Positions 15,014-23,424 of a stretch of 33,536 nt of DNA are shown here, piece by piece (positions within the stretch are counted from its first letter, which is position 1; the number at the start of each line of letters is the position of its first letter). This DNA is from Candidatus Woesearchaeota archaeon. Lineage in GTDB: Archaea; Nanobdellota; Nanobdellia; Woesearchaeales; UBA11716. The stretch is taken from assembly GCA_013329175.1 (NCBI GenBank), contig DUKR01000080.1, positions 1-33,536 of the forward strand, read 5' to 3'. The position numbers and the translations under genes were made by a program. The notes under the pieces were generated by a model. That model was not told where the DNA came from. It saw only the letters and a program-made list of their open reading frames with translations, and searched no databases.

Positions 15014-16657
15014 TTAGTATATTCCAGGCAACCAGTTACATGGTGCAAGTATTTCTTTAGCGTTTATCGGCTCAGAAAGATTGTAAAGTATCCTGTTCCC
15101 CTGAATGGTAGCAACGCCGTAAGAGATTGAATTGTTAGCCATAAATTTCTCCAGCCCGTCAGCTATATGCATAGTATAAGGGTCAAAGATGTATGCTGTA
15201 TGCTCATCGTTAGTCATAAGGGATTCTATGGGCCCATACCAGTTAGGGCAGGGGCAAAGGTCACATGAAGCGATGACCTTTTTCTGGGTATAAAACAGTA
15301 TTTTCCATTTAAGGGGATGGGAGGAGTACACTGAATGGATGGAATTATTTTCCAAAAAGTCGATAACGCCAGCAATGGACTCTTTGTCCTTTTCTGCGTA
15401 GGATTGTGCCAGTGGCGGGACTGTTCCAATCAACAGAAGTATAAGGATGCCCATCCCGAGAAAGACTCCCTGCCTGCTATGCTGCACAATAAGTGCGATG
15501 GCATAGGAGATAAGGAGAATAAAAAAAGGGAAGACTGGCGAAAAATGCTTCACGTCTGTCCATCCAGAAAGCATAAATATCATGGCCCAGAAGTATACAA
15601 ACAGGACAAGGATGAGCTCTTTTCTTGCTGTAGGAAACGCAATGGCACTTTCTGAAAAAGGGTTAAGCGAGGAAATAAACGGGAGGAAGTACCTTAGGTT
15701 CAGGATAGAAATGAGCCCAAAAAGCAGGAGAGCCAGGAAATAATACGTCCACGAGTTAAATAGGAGATGGAGGGTGACGGTAAAAAAAGAGGTTATGCTA
15801 AACTGGTTTCGAAGGTTCTTCTCAAAGATGTGGCAGGGGTCAATAATCCGGTCCCCATAGGCCATCTGGCCAGGCAAAAGGTTGTGTTCGCATGCAAATC
15901 TATGGATGGCGTTTCCAGCCATAAAATGCTTAATGTTTGAAAAATTGTGGGTTGCATTGTAATATATCAAGGGGCTGATGGAGACAAGCAGCAGCAGGAC
16001 AAACACCCTAAAGGTTTTCCTTGTATAAAACCGTTTGTCAGAAAGATACCAAATAAACACAAAAAACAGCAAATAAGCAAGAGCATACTCCAGATTCCAC
16101 CATGCTATGCCTACGGTCAGCCCCATAAGGCCTGCTTTAAGCATTGTTCCTTTACTTTTGACAAAAATGTCGTAAGTAAAGATGCCCATCAGCAGAAAGA
16201 AAAAAAGGGTTTCAGGATAGCCTGAAAGGCCCATTACTGAAAGCCTGGTCATGAAGGGGGAGGAAAATGTAAAGAGGGTAAGGGCAAATACTGCAGTGAG
16301 CTTCCCGAAGTGTCTGCTTGCAAAATAATACAGCAAAAAAAAAGTGGCACATGATACCATTACACTTACTAATTTAAAAGATATATCTGATATGCCGAAG
16401 AGTAAAAAGGTAAGAACCGCAAGGTAAGATTCGATGGCTGCTCCGCCAATGTAAGGCTCTCCGTAGATGAAATAGTGAAGTTTTCCCTCTTTAAACGTAT
16501 CCATGGCCATCACCGCAATGGATGCAGGGTCCCCTGCCAGATGCTGCTGTGATGTAAAGAGGAGAGCTAATCTTGTTACTAAAAAAATACCAAAGAGGAA
16601 AGCCACAGCAGCATGAAATCCCGTCGCCCGATGGCCTGGTCGCTTAGCGTGAGGCAT
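15014..16657 (-). CDS. Multi-pass GT-C (PMT/ArnT-like) membrane glycosyltransferase
   Basis: This 547-residue membrane protein begins with a basic cytoplasmic tail and a first helix (about residues 14-34). An extracytoplasmic loop with the acidic residue of GT-C enzymes follows (AGDPASIAVMAMDTF...GEPYIGGAAIE). About ten or more hydrophobic segments then run to about residue 410, with a soluble C-terminal part of about 130 residues. This fits a polyprenyl-phosphate-sugar-dependent transferase of the GT39/ArnT group. It is the last gene of a six-gene operon and overlaps the methyltransferase before it by 14 bases. The acceptor may be the lipid-linked glycan or a surface protein; neither can be decided here. 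Confidence 0.75.
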   Translation of the reverse strand: MPHAKRPGHRATGFHAAVAFLFGIFLVTRLALLFTSQQHLAGDPASIAVMAMDTFKEGKLHYFIYGEPYIGGAAIESYLAVLTFLLFGISDISFKLVSVMVSCATFFLLYYFASRHFGKLTAVFALTLFTFSSPFMTRLSVMGLSGYPETLFFFLLMGIFTYDIFVKSKGTMLKAGLMGLTVGIAWWNLEYALAYLLFFVFIWYLSDKRFYTRKTFRVFVLLLLVSISPLIYYNATHNFSNIKHFMAGNAIHRFACEHNLLPGQMAYGDRIIDPCHIFEKNLRNQFSITSFFTVTLHLLFNSWTYYFLALLLFGLISILNLRYFLPFISSLNPFSESAIAFPTARKELILVLFVYFWAMIFMLSGWTDVKHFSPVFPFFILLISYAIALIVQHSRQGVFLGMGILILLLIGTVPPLAQSYAEKDKESIAGVIDFLENNSIHSVYSSHPLKWKILFYTQKKVIASCDLCPCPNWYGPIESLMTNDEHTAYIFDPYTMHIADGLEKFMANNSISYGVATIQGNRILYNLSEPINAKEILAPCNWLPGIY

Positions 16658-17402
16658 GGTGAAGTCTCTTTTGAGATATACAAATGAGGCTTATCCCGAA
16701 AGGAAGGAAACATCCTTTGGCAAGAAGGGCATTCTCTATTGACATCAGGTATTTTAATAAGCCATTTGCAAACATTGGAGTGAAGGTTAGTGAGTTTTTA
16801 TGGCCCCCGCCTGAAAAGCGAAGTAGTTTCTGCATAAGGAAGACAGCCATCGCAGGGATACTGAGAAACACATACCTGTAGCTTAGGAAGCGTATGCGAA
16901 AGGGGGAACTCAGCAGCGTTGTAAGCTGTTTTTTTGTATATCTCCTGAAATGATGGGCAAGGTCATCATCACTTGACCAAAGAAAAGGATGTGCCGGGAC
17001 AGTGGCAAGGAAGATGCCCCCTGGCCTGAGGATACGATGCACCTCCCTTATGCAGTCAATGTCTTTTTCAAGATGCTCAAGCAGTTCTATTGCCACGACG
17101 GCATCAAAAGAGCAGTCTGAAAACCGGGATAGGTTTTGAGCATCTCCCTTATACAGTCTGGGGATTTCTTTTTTTTTGCAGGAGGCAAGAGCACGCTCAT
17201 TGATGTCAACGCTCCATACTTTGCCTAATGGATGCAGCGCCAGATAGTTGAACCCAGTTCCACATCCAAGGTCGAGGATGCGAGCCGAGGTTATTGATTT
17301 GAGGTATGGCTTCAGGACTTTTGATAACATGCCCCTTCTTGAATGAATATACCAAAACCCCTCAGAAAATTCGTTATAGGTATCAAAATTGCTTGCTTCC
17401 AT
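16644..17402 (-). CDS. Class I SAM-dependent methyltransferase
   Basis: This 252-residue methyltransferase has the SAM loop ILDLGCGTGFNYLAL and the acidic strand VWSVDIN. The motif FDAVVAIELLEHLEKD and the strand LRPGGIFLATVPAHPFLWSSDD come next. The HFRRYTKKQL block that follows is typical of methyltransferases found next to archaeal and bacterial membrane glycosyltransferases. A hydrophobic C-terminal stretch (YVFLSIPAMAVFLMQKLL) may hold it at the membrane. It overlaps the GT-C gene downstream by 14 bases and follows the deacetylase by 26 bases. The substrate is probably a lipid-linked sugar or glycan, which is inference from context. Confidence 0.85.
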   Translation of the reverse strand: MEASNFDTYNEFSEGFWYIHSRRGMLSKVLKPYLKSITSARILDLGCGTGFNYLALHPLGKVWSVDINERALASCKKKEIPRLYKGDAQNLSRFSDCSFDAVVAIELLEHLEKDIDCIREVHRILRPGGIFLATVPAHPFLWSSDDDLAHHFRRYTKKQLTTLLSSPFRIRFLSYRYVFLSIPAMAVFLMQKLLRFSGGGHKNSLTFTPMFANGLLKYLMSIENALLAKGCFLPFGISLICISQKRLHHASR

Positions 17403-17428
17403 TGCAGCGGGATGTAGTTGGCTTGCGT

Positions 17429-18247
17429 TTAAAAAGCATTCTCATGTTTCTGCTTTGCAACCGAAATCGCTTCAATGCATGTGGAAAAGGAGTATCCCTC
17501 CGCTTTCAGATGCCTAAGAAGCAGGGAAAGGGTTGAAGCGGCAACACCTGCTTTGTGAGAGTACCATATCTTTTTGGCTATTCCAGCTTTATAGGGCTGC
17601 TTCCTTTGAAGCAGATCAAAAGGATGCAGGTACAAAACCAGAAAAGGCTGCAAAGGGAACAACGAAACTGCTGTTCTAAATAAGGGGATTCCCATAGCAT
17701 TAATCCAGAGCAGCCCAAACGGTAGCTTGAAAGGTGTAAACGTTGAAACGGGAATCTCGCTGAAATTGTCATGGATGGCAAAAGGTTTTTTTGGAATGGA
17801 TGGAGTGTGATACCTCCCAGGGAACAATCCTGAAATAAGCGAGGAATCGTACCTGAAACCCGCTTTTTTTATTACCGTGATGTACCCTTTTGGCAGAATG
17901 TACTGAGGGGCGCGAAAGCCCTGGGGCAACATGCCAAGGCAGGACAAGAAAAGTGAGCGTGCTTCCCTGAGGCTGTGGAGGAATTCCCGTGATGAAAGTT
18001 TGCTCACTGCGACATGGGTCAGGCCATGGCATCCAATTTCATGGCCACTGTCAATAATCTGCCTCATCTCATCCGAATACCTCGGAAGAAGATTGGCACA
18101 CACAAAAAACGTTCCTTTAATGTCCTCCTGCGAGAGTAAAGAAAGAATAGCAGGCAATCCTGCGGTGATGCCTTTATTCTCGCCTTCGACTGATATTCTC
18201 CCTCCCCAGTCTGTCTCAACGTCAACAGTGATAATGGCAGTCTTCAT
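17429..18247 (-). CDS. NodB-like polysaccharide deacetylase (CE4), cytoplasmic type
   Basis: This 272-residue protein of the NodB/CE4 superfamily removes N- or O-acyl groups from sugars. The metal site is visible as D9 and E11 in TVDVETDW and as H74 and H78 in the block GCHGLTHV. GTFFVCANLLPRY and GFRAPQY are further family blocks. The family TFDDG motif is TVDVE here, as in the PuuE-like branch. There is no signal peptide, so it should act on the cytoplasmic face. A lipid-linked N-acetyl sugar made by the adjacent GT2 would be a natural substrate, which is inference. GAGGT stands seven bases before the ATG, and the gene follows the GT2 by nine bases. Confidence 0.82.
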   Translation of the reverse strand: MKTAIITVDVETDWGGRISVEGENKGITAGLPAILSLLSQEDIKGTFFVCANLLPRYSDEMRQIIDSGHEIGCHGLTHVAVSKLSSREFLHSLREARSLFLSCLGMLPQGFRAPQYILPKGYITVIKKAGFRYDSSLISGLFPGRYHTPSIPKKPFAIHDNFSEIPVSTFTPFKLPFGLLWINAMGIPLFRTAVSLFPLQPFLVLYLHPFDLLQRKQPYKAGIAKKIWYSHKAGVAASTLSLLLRHLKAEGYSFSTCIEAISVAKQKHENAF

Positions 18248-18256
18248 GTCACTACC

Positions 18257-19105
18257 TCACTTTCTTACCAGAAGAGCAATCTGGTCAGCAACAAGGCCGA
18301 ATAGAAATGTCAGCATGCCTGCGATGACAAGAAGAAGGGCACTCTCGCTGGTCTGCAGGGAACTGATGATCCTGTAAAGCAAAAGCGGTATCCCTATGGC
18401 AAAAAGGAGCATGCTGGCAGGAAGAAATACTTTGAGAGGGTTAAATAGCATGGTCATTCTGATCATCAGCATGACAAACCTAAATCCGTCCCTGAAAGGC
18501 CGTATGGAGCTTTTGCCGCTTTTTCTTTCCCTGATAGTGATGGGGACGTAAGTGACGGTATATCCTGCCTTAAAGAGGGCCATGGTAATGGTGGTAGTAA
18601 AGGAGAAAGTGTCGGGAAGCAAATGCATGTATTTGATGACCAGATTTCGTCGTATGAGCCTGAACCCTGAATTGAGGTCAGGGATGGGCCTCTCAAGAAG
18701 GTAATGCGCAAAATGATGAAGAAATACTTTTCCCAGCCCCCGTAGCGCTGAGGCCTGCCTGGAGCGCGCGCCGACAATCATGTCATAGGTACCAAGGGAA
18801 GAGAGAAAAAGGGCAATATCTGCAGGAGCATGCTGCCCATCGCCGTCCATGTACAGGAGGTACTCTCCCTTTGCGGCAATTGCACCAGTCTTCAGCGCAG
18901 CGCCATAGCCCTTGTTATAAGGGTGCCTCATGATATGTATTCCTGAATGCTGTGCTGCAAGGGAGAGAGGAGGGCTTGAACCGTCATCAACGACCATGAT
19001 TTCGTATTTCAGGCCTGACGCCACCAAAATTTCACTGGCAGAAGAAACTACGCTGGGTATCTGTGCAATATCATTATAGCAAGGGATGACAAGCGATAGG
19101 TCCAT
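18257..19105 (-). CDS. GT2 glycosyltransferase, DPM1-like with C-terminal membrane helices
   Basis: This 282-residue GT-A enzyme starts at LSLVIPCYND and continues with EIMVVDDGSS. Its metal-binding motif is YMDGDGQHAPADI. The YNKGYGAALKTGAI and LNSGFRLIRR blocks are typical of DPM1-type transferases that attach a sugar to polyprenyl phosphate. Two hydrophobic segments near residues 230-280 should anchor it in the membrane. It follows a UDP-sugar dehydrogenase by seven bases and precedes a NodB deacetylase, so it may transfer the N-acetylated sugar or uronic acid made upstream. The donor is not identifiable from sequence. Confidence 0.87.
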   Translation of the reverse strand: MDLSLVIPCYNDIAQIPSVVSSASEILVASGLKYEIMVVDDGSSPPLSLAAQHSGIHIMRHPYNKGYGAALKTGAIAAKGEYLLYMDGDGQHAPADIALFLSSLGTYDMIVGARSRQASALRGLGKVFLHHFAHYLLERPIPDLNSGFRLIRRNLVIKYMHLLPDTFSFTTTITMALFKAGYTVTYVPITIRERKSGKSSIRPFRDGFRFVMLMIRMTMLFNPLKVFLPASMLLFAIGIPLLLYRIISSLQTSESALLLVIAGMLTFLFGLVADQIALLVRK

Positions 19106-19112
19106 GTTCTTG

Positions 19113-20390
19113 TTATAGGCTCAGATAAATGAACCCTTGTTTATTGGCTTCAACAGGCGAATACAAAGATTTGATGTCATACAGGATTGGGGGGGTTGTC
19201 TGGACCTTTTTAATTGCTTCCAATGGCGTGGATGAGAACTGCCTGTGCGGGCTGAAAATGACTATTGCATCAACCTTTTCTCTCGGGGGAAACGATGAGG
19301 GCGCTACCCCAAAATGGGCAGAAATGTGGGAATCAGAAACCAGGGGGTCATGGGCAGTAACCTCACAACCCATGTTTTGCAGCGCTTCAATCATGTCTTT
19401 TGCCTTGCTGTTGCGAAGGTCAGGGACATTCTCCTTGAACGTAATACCCATGAAAAGGACTTTTCTTCCAGAGGGGCTCTTTTTTGCTAACTCATGGTGC
19501 AGCCGTTTGGCTGCGTGGAGTGGCATGTAGTTATTGATGCCTCTTCCAGACAGGATTAATTTAGGGTCATAGCCAATCTTCTGCGCTTTATAGGTAAGGT
19601 AGTAAGGGTCAACGCCGATGCAATGCCCGCCTACCATTCCAGGAGAAAATCTGCAGAAGTTCCATTTTGTTCCTGCTGCTTCAAGCACATCTCTGGTTGA
19701 TATCCCCATTCTTTCAAAAATCAGGGACAATTCGTTCATGAGCGCTATGTTCAGGTCCCGCTGGATATTCTCTATGACTTTTGCTGCTTCGGCAACCTTG
19801 ATGCATGGTGCCTTATGAATGCCTGCCCTGATGGTTGTTCCATAGACTGCTTCCATTTCGCGAAGAGTAGCTTTGTGGTCTGAGGAAATAACTTTTGTGA
19901 TTTTCTCCACGCTGTGCTCTTTATCTCCAGGATTTATTCTCTCTGGAGAATACCCCACAAAAAAGTCAGAGTTCGACATCATTCCTGAATGCTTTTCCAG
20001 CTCAGGGATGCAGATCTCTTCTGTGGCTCCTGGGTATACCGTGCTTTCATACACTATGATGCTGCCTTTCTGCAGTTTTTTCCCAATAAGCCCTGATGCG
20101 GAAATAAGGGCAGTGAAATCAGGCTCGTTATTGATGGTAATGGGGGTGGGGACGCAGACCACAATAAAGGTTGAGGATGAAATGACGCCTTCGTTATTGC
20201 TGTACCTCAGAGATGATGCTTTCAGCTCTTCTGAAGAAACTTCACCTGTTGAATCATGATACTCCTTAAGCTCGCTGATCCTCAGGGCATTAATGTCAAA
20301 ACCAACGGTCTCAAAGTGCCTGGCAAAAGCCAAAGCAAGAGGGAGCCCTACATACCCCAGGCCAACAACGCAAAGCTTATGACGTGGCAT
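19113..20390 (-). CDS. UDP-N-acetylhexosamine 6-dehydrogenase (TviB/WbpO-like)
   Basis: This 425-residue nucleotide-sugar dehydrogenase oxidises C6 of a UDP-HexNAc to a uronic acid with NAD. The Rossmann motif G10-x-G12-x-x-G15 lies in VVGLGYVG. The oxidation nucleophile C257 lies in GGHCIGVDPYYLTYKA. The SPERINPGDK block is more like TviB/WbpA/WbpO enzymes than UDP-glucose dehydrogenase, and the length matches TviB. It overlaps the upstream SDR epimerase by 14 bases. TviB and TviC together give UDP-N-acetylgalactosaminuronate in other systems, so the pair here may do the same. UDP-ManNAc as substrate cannot be excluded. Confidence 0.88.
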   Translation of the reverse strand: MPRHKLCVVGLGYVGLPLALAFARHFETVGFDINALRISELKEYHDSTGEVSSEELKASSLRYSNNEGVISSSTFIVVCVPTPITINNEPDFTALISASGLIGKKLQKGSIIVYESTVYPGATEEICIPELEKHSGMMSNSDFFVGYSPERINPGDKEHSVEKITKVISSDHKATLREMEAVYGTTIRAGIHKAPCIKVAEAAKVIENIQRDLNIALMNELSLIFERMGISTRDVLEAAGTKWNFCRFSPGMVGGHCIGVDPYYLTYKAQKIGYDPKLILSGRGINNYMPLHAAKRLHHELAKKSPSGRKVLFMGITFKENVPDLRNSKAKDMIEALQNMGCEVTAHDPLVSDSHISAHFGVAPSSFPPREKVDAIVIFSPHRQFSSTPLEAIKKVQTTPPILYDIKSLYSPVEANKQGFIYLSL

Positions 20391-21333
20391 TGTACCATTT
20401 CAGCGTGAGTTGTAACCCCTTCCTTACGTCAACTTTCGGGGAAAAACCGAGAAGATTTCTTGCTAATGATATGTCCGCAGGGTTCGCCGCAACTTCTCCT
20501 GGGAGGGGATCAAGATAAGATACTTTGGCTTTCCTGCCCATGGCCTCCTCAAGCATTCCAATGACATCGTTGATAGCCACGTCTTCTTCGCTGGACACGT
20601 TGAGCGTGAGGCCATTTGCGCTGTCAGCCAATGCTGCACGAATAGTGCAGTCCACTACGTCTGAAACGAAGGTAAAGTTGCGCCGCTGCGACCCATCACC
20701 GTAAACTTCAACTGGCTCTTCCCTGCTTATTCTGGACATAAACTTCGGAATCACTGCAGCATAAGGTATTACTCCAAGCTGGCGTGGGCCATAGACTGAA
20801 AAATACCTCAGAGAGACTGTAGGCAGCCCATAGAGCTCGTAGTAAATGCGGGCATATTGCTCACCACTCAGCTTTGCTGCACCATAGGGATGGGTTGGCC
20901 TGACAGGGTCGCTTTCCCTTCTCGGGAGCAGGCTGGATGAGCCATACACTGATGAGCTTGAGATATTGACTACTTTCTTTACGTTTGACTTTCTGGAAGC
21001 TTCCAGAACGTGGAGGGTGCCTGTTGAGGTTATGGCATGGGACAAAAGGGGATCATTGACAGACTTCATTGCCCTGTTCATTGCAGCGAGGTGGAATACG
21101 AGGTCTTTGGATTTGCAGGCAGCAAGAACAACTGGAAAATCGGTGACAGAGCCTTTTAGGATGTGGACTCCCTTCTTTTCCAGAGGTTTTGCATGGGCTG
21201 TTGTTATGCTAAAGTCATCAAGAACCGTAACGTCATTTCCCATTCCTGCAAGTGATTCGCTTAAATGGCTCCCGATAAATCCTGCCCCTCCGGTAACAAG
21301 GATTTTTTTATTGCAACATGAGGAAGTGCTCAT
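20377..21333 (-). CDS. UDP-sugar C4-epimerase-like extended SDR (TviC/WbpP/GalE-like)
   Basis: This 318-residue extended SDR has the NAD motif TGGAGFIGSHLSESL, the catalytic SSSSVYG and the PYGAAKLSGEQYARIY block. RYFSVYGPRQ, VEVYGDGSQRRNFTFVSD and the late LGFSPK block match UDP-glucose/UDP-GlcNAc 4-epimerases of the TviC/WbpP branch. The predicted role is C4 epimerisation of a UDP-HexNAc or its uronic acid, in partnership with the dehydrogenase that overlaps it by 14 bases. It leads a six-gene operon. A TATA-like TTTATATA at 21359-21366 lies about 30 bases before the ATG. The exact sugar is inferred from the pairing. Confidence 0.85.
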   Translation of the reverse strand: MSTSSCCNKKILVTGGAGFIGSHLSESLAGMGNDVTVLDDFSITTAHAKPLEKKGVHILKGSVTDFPVVLAACKSKDLVFHLAAMNRAMKSVNDPLLSHAITSTGTLHVLEASRKSNVKKVVNISSSSVYGSSSLLPRRESDPVRPTHPYGAAKLSGEQYARIYYELYGLPTVSLRYFSVYGPRQLGVIPYAAVIPKFMSRISREEPVEVYGDGSQRRNFTFVSDVVDCTIRAALADSANGLTLNVSSEEDVAINDVIGMLEEAMGRKAKVSYLDPLPGEVAANPADISLARNLLGFSPKVDVRKGLQLTLKWYNATS

Positions 21334-21358
21334 AGCAATCTATCGTGCATGGAGTCCG

Positions 21359-21366
21359 TTTATATA
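21359..21366 (-). promoter_or_regulatory. TATA-like promoter of the epimerase/dehydrogenase operon
   Basis: The minus strand reads TATATAAA here, centred about 30 bases before the ATG at 21333. It lies in the 72-base gap after the asnB-like gene (stop at 21406), so the six-gene operon has its own promoter rather than reading through from asnB. Confidence 0.55.
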
Positions 21367-21405
21367 GTTTTCCAGCCATTATTTGGCAAGCGATGCGCAA
21401 GGCAG

Positions 21406-23316
21406 CTACAGAAGGGAGATGTTCTTGTAGTCCTTTTTCTCAATAAAAATGGAGTGCCACAGCTCAAAAGTAAGCACATTCCAGAGCTGCCTGCTGTAAA
21501 ATAGTGGGGCGTTAGCGTATCTCTCAAGCATGTGAGTTATTGCCTTATGGCTGATATAGCCTGACGTAAAATGTGCAGGATCAGAAAGATATGGCTGAAG
21601 ATCCTTTTGCATCCAGTCATCCATGGGCACATAAAAGCGCTGCTTTTTTCTCTTTGCAGTGGCTGGAGGCACATAAGGCCTGAGGGCTTCCCGCAGCACA
21701 TATTTTTCCTTCCTTCCCGCAAGCTTATAGTGGGCAGGCATCCTGAACGCAAGTTCTGCTATCCGGTGGTCAAGATACGGGACCCTTGCTTCTATGCCAT
21801 GGGCCATAGTCATTTTATCAGTTTTTAGCAGGTATCCCTCAGGGAGGAGCGTCTCACACTCAAGGCGCTGTAACTGGTGAAGGTACGGCTCTTTTCGTGA
21901 AAAATAAGGCGCTATCTTTCCGGGGAGATCATGCCTGCCAGCAAGGTGCGGAGTAAGAATATTCTCTGCCTCCCCGTCGCTGACAAGGCTGGAAAAGAAA
22001 AGGTAGGATGAAGTCTTATCAGGCAGGGAGCTTAGGATGGAAGCGACGCGGTTCTTTCCCTCGCACCCTAAACCGGCAGCATACTTGAAAAAAGGAGTAA
22101 GCAGCGGGGATGGGACCGCTGAAAGCAGCCTTCCTGCAGCGTTTCTCACAGGTGAAGGAAAAAAAGACAGCCGATGGAGCATGGGGAGGAATGCATACTG
22201 CTCGTATCCAGCGAATAATTCATCTGCTCCATCACCGGTAAGGACAACTGCTACTTTCCCTGCTGCCTTCCCTGAAAGAAATTTTACGGGCAGCAATGCC
22301 GGATCGCCTAAAGGCTCATCAGCATGCCATACTGCAGAAGGGAGCGTATTGACGAGTGAGGTATCCATGGAAAAAGTGGCATGGTCTGCCTCAAAATGCG
22401 CTGCAACCTCTTCAGCAAGCAAAGATTCATTATCAGCATGGCTAAACCCCGCAGAATACGTACGGATGGGCCCGGAAAAAATCCCTTTTTCTCTCAGGCG
22501 GGATGCCATGCCTAATATCCCTCCTGAGTCTATCCCTCCTGATAAATAGATGCCAACGGGCCTGTCAGCAACCAGCCGCTTTGCTACAGAGTCCTCCAGA
22601 AGTTTCAGCAATTCCTCTTTTGCAGATGCAAATGTTCTCTTTTCGATAGAAGTCGGCAAAGAAAAGTATCTTTCCAATTCTGCTTTCTTTGTGGACAGGC
22701 TATAGGACAGGCAGTATCCTGCGGGAAGCTTGAGGATTCCATCAATTAGCGTCTGAGAGAAAGGAGTATAGCCTAAGCAGAAAAAGTGCCTGAATGCCTC
22801 ATGGTGGACAGATGGTGAAAAGCCATCATCAGCAAGCAGGGCCTTCATCTCTGAGGAGAAAGAAAGCATCCCCGCATTCAGCCGGTAGTATAGGGGCTTA
22901 ATCCCCAGCCTGTCTCTTGCCAGAATTACCTTCCTGTTTGTTTGGTCATAGATGGCAAACGAAAAGCATCCATTCAGATAAGATACTATCCCTGCTCCGT
23001 ATTCTTCATACCCGTGCACAAGAACTTCAGTGTCGGTTTCGCTGGAAAACCTGTGGCCCTTTGTAATAAGGCCTGAACGTAATTCTCTGTAATTGTAGAT
23101 TTCTCCGTTGAAAATGACGCAGACATCCCCTGTTTCATTAAACATTGGCTGCCTGCCTCTCTCAGACAGGTCAATGATGGAAAGCCTTCGGTGGCCAAGG
23201 GTCATGTGGCCATCACAGAATGTCCCAGACTGGTCAGGCCCCCGATGGGAAATAAGCCCTAGACCCTTCTTCAGGTAAGATGCATCATCCCATGAAAACC
23301 CAAAAATGCCGCACAT
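21406..23316 (-). CDS. asnB: AsnB-like glutamine-dependent amidotransferase (asparagine synthase family)
   Basis: This 636-residue two-domain protein has an N-terminal class II glutaminase domain: C2 is the nucleophile, with SHRGPDQSG and IFNGEIYNY behind it. The C-terminal synthetase domain carries the ATP PP-loop SGGIDS at 259-264 and later GDGADELFAGY. It would move ammonia from glutamine to an adenylated carboxylate, making asparagine in the standard case. In surface-glycan loci, homologues amidate hexuronic acids. The neighbouring UDP-HexNAc dehydrogenase could supply such an acid, so amidation of a uronic acid is a reasonable alternative. It appears monocistronic. A TATA-like AAATTTATAA on the minus strand lies about 30 bases before the ATG. 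Confidence 0.87.
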   Translation of the reverse strand: MCGIFGFSWDDASYLKKGLGLISHRGPDQSGTFCDGHMTLGHRRLSIIDLSERGRQPMFNETGDVCVIFNGEIYNYRELRSGLITKGHRFSSETDTEVLVHGYEEYGAGIVSYLNGCFSFAIYDQTNRKVILARDRLGIKPLYYRLNAGMLSFSSEMKALLADDGFSPSVHHEAFRHFFCLGYTPFSQTLIDGILKLPAGYCLSYSLSTKKAELERYFSLPTSIEKRTFASAKEELLKLLEDSVAKRLVADRPVGIYLSGGIDSGGILGMASRLREKGIFSGPIRTYSAGFSHADNESLLAEEVAAHFEADHATFSMDTSLVNTLPSAVWHADEPLGDPALLPVKFLSGKAAGKVAVVLTGDGADELFAGYEQYAFLPMLHRLSFFPSPVRNAAGRLLSAVPSPLLTPFFKYAAGLGCEGKNRVASILSSLPDKTSSYLFFSSLVSDGEAENILTPHLAGRHDLPGKIAPYFSRKEPYLHQLQRLECETLLPEGYLLKTDKMTMAHGIEARVPYLDHRIAELAFRMPAHYKLAGRKEKYVLREALRPYVPPATAKRKKQRFYVPMDDWMQKDLQPYLSDPAHFTSGYISHKAITHMLERYANAPLFYSRQLWNVLTFELWHSIFIEKKDYKNISLL

Positions 23317-23340
23317 GCCTGCAGTATGTTGTCTTTGCAG

Positions 23341-23350
23341 TTATAAATTT
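23341..23350 (-). promoter_or_regulatory. TATA-like promoter of asnB
   Basis: The minus strand reads AAATTTATAA, centred about 30 bases before the ATG at 23316. On the plus strand the TTATAA core would lie about 37 bases before a possible GT2 start at 23380, which is further than usual in this window. Confidence 0.5.
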
Positions 23351-23357
23351 CACGATA

Positions 23358-23377
23358 GATTCGACCGAGGGCGAATC
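23358..23377. repeat. Short inverted repeat between asnB and GT2 promoters
   Basis: GATTCG (23358-23363) and CGAATC (23372-23377) form a perfect 6-bp inverted repeat with an 8-base loop. It lies between the TATA-like boxes of the two divergent genes, about 8 bases from the first and 17 from the second. It could be an operator, but a repeat this short can arise by chance. Confidence 0.3.
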
Positions 23378-23393
23378 CCATGACTAAAAAAAA

Positions 23394-23400
23394 ATTTAAA
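23394..23400 (+). promoter_or_regulatory. TATA-like promoter of the GT2 gene
   Basis: ATTTAAA is centred about 28 bases before the ATG at 23425. This matches the leaderless spacing seen elsewhere in the window and supports 23425 as the real start of the GT2 gene rather than 23380. Confidence 0.45.
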
Positions 23401-23424
23401 CAGGGGCTTTTTTTCATACCGCAC

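Noticed and set aside
23358..23377. tRNA T-arm, because of a TTCGA-like segment
   Set aside because: There is no cloverleaf around it, and the loop and stem sizes are wrong.
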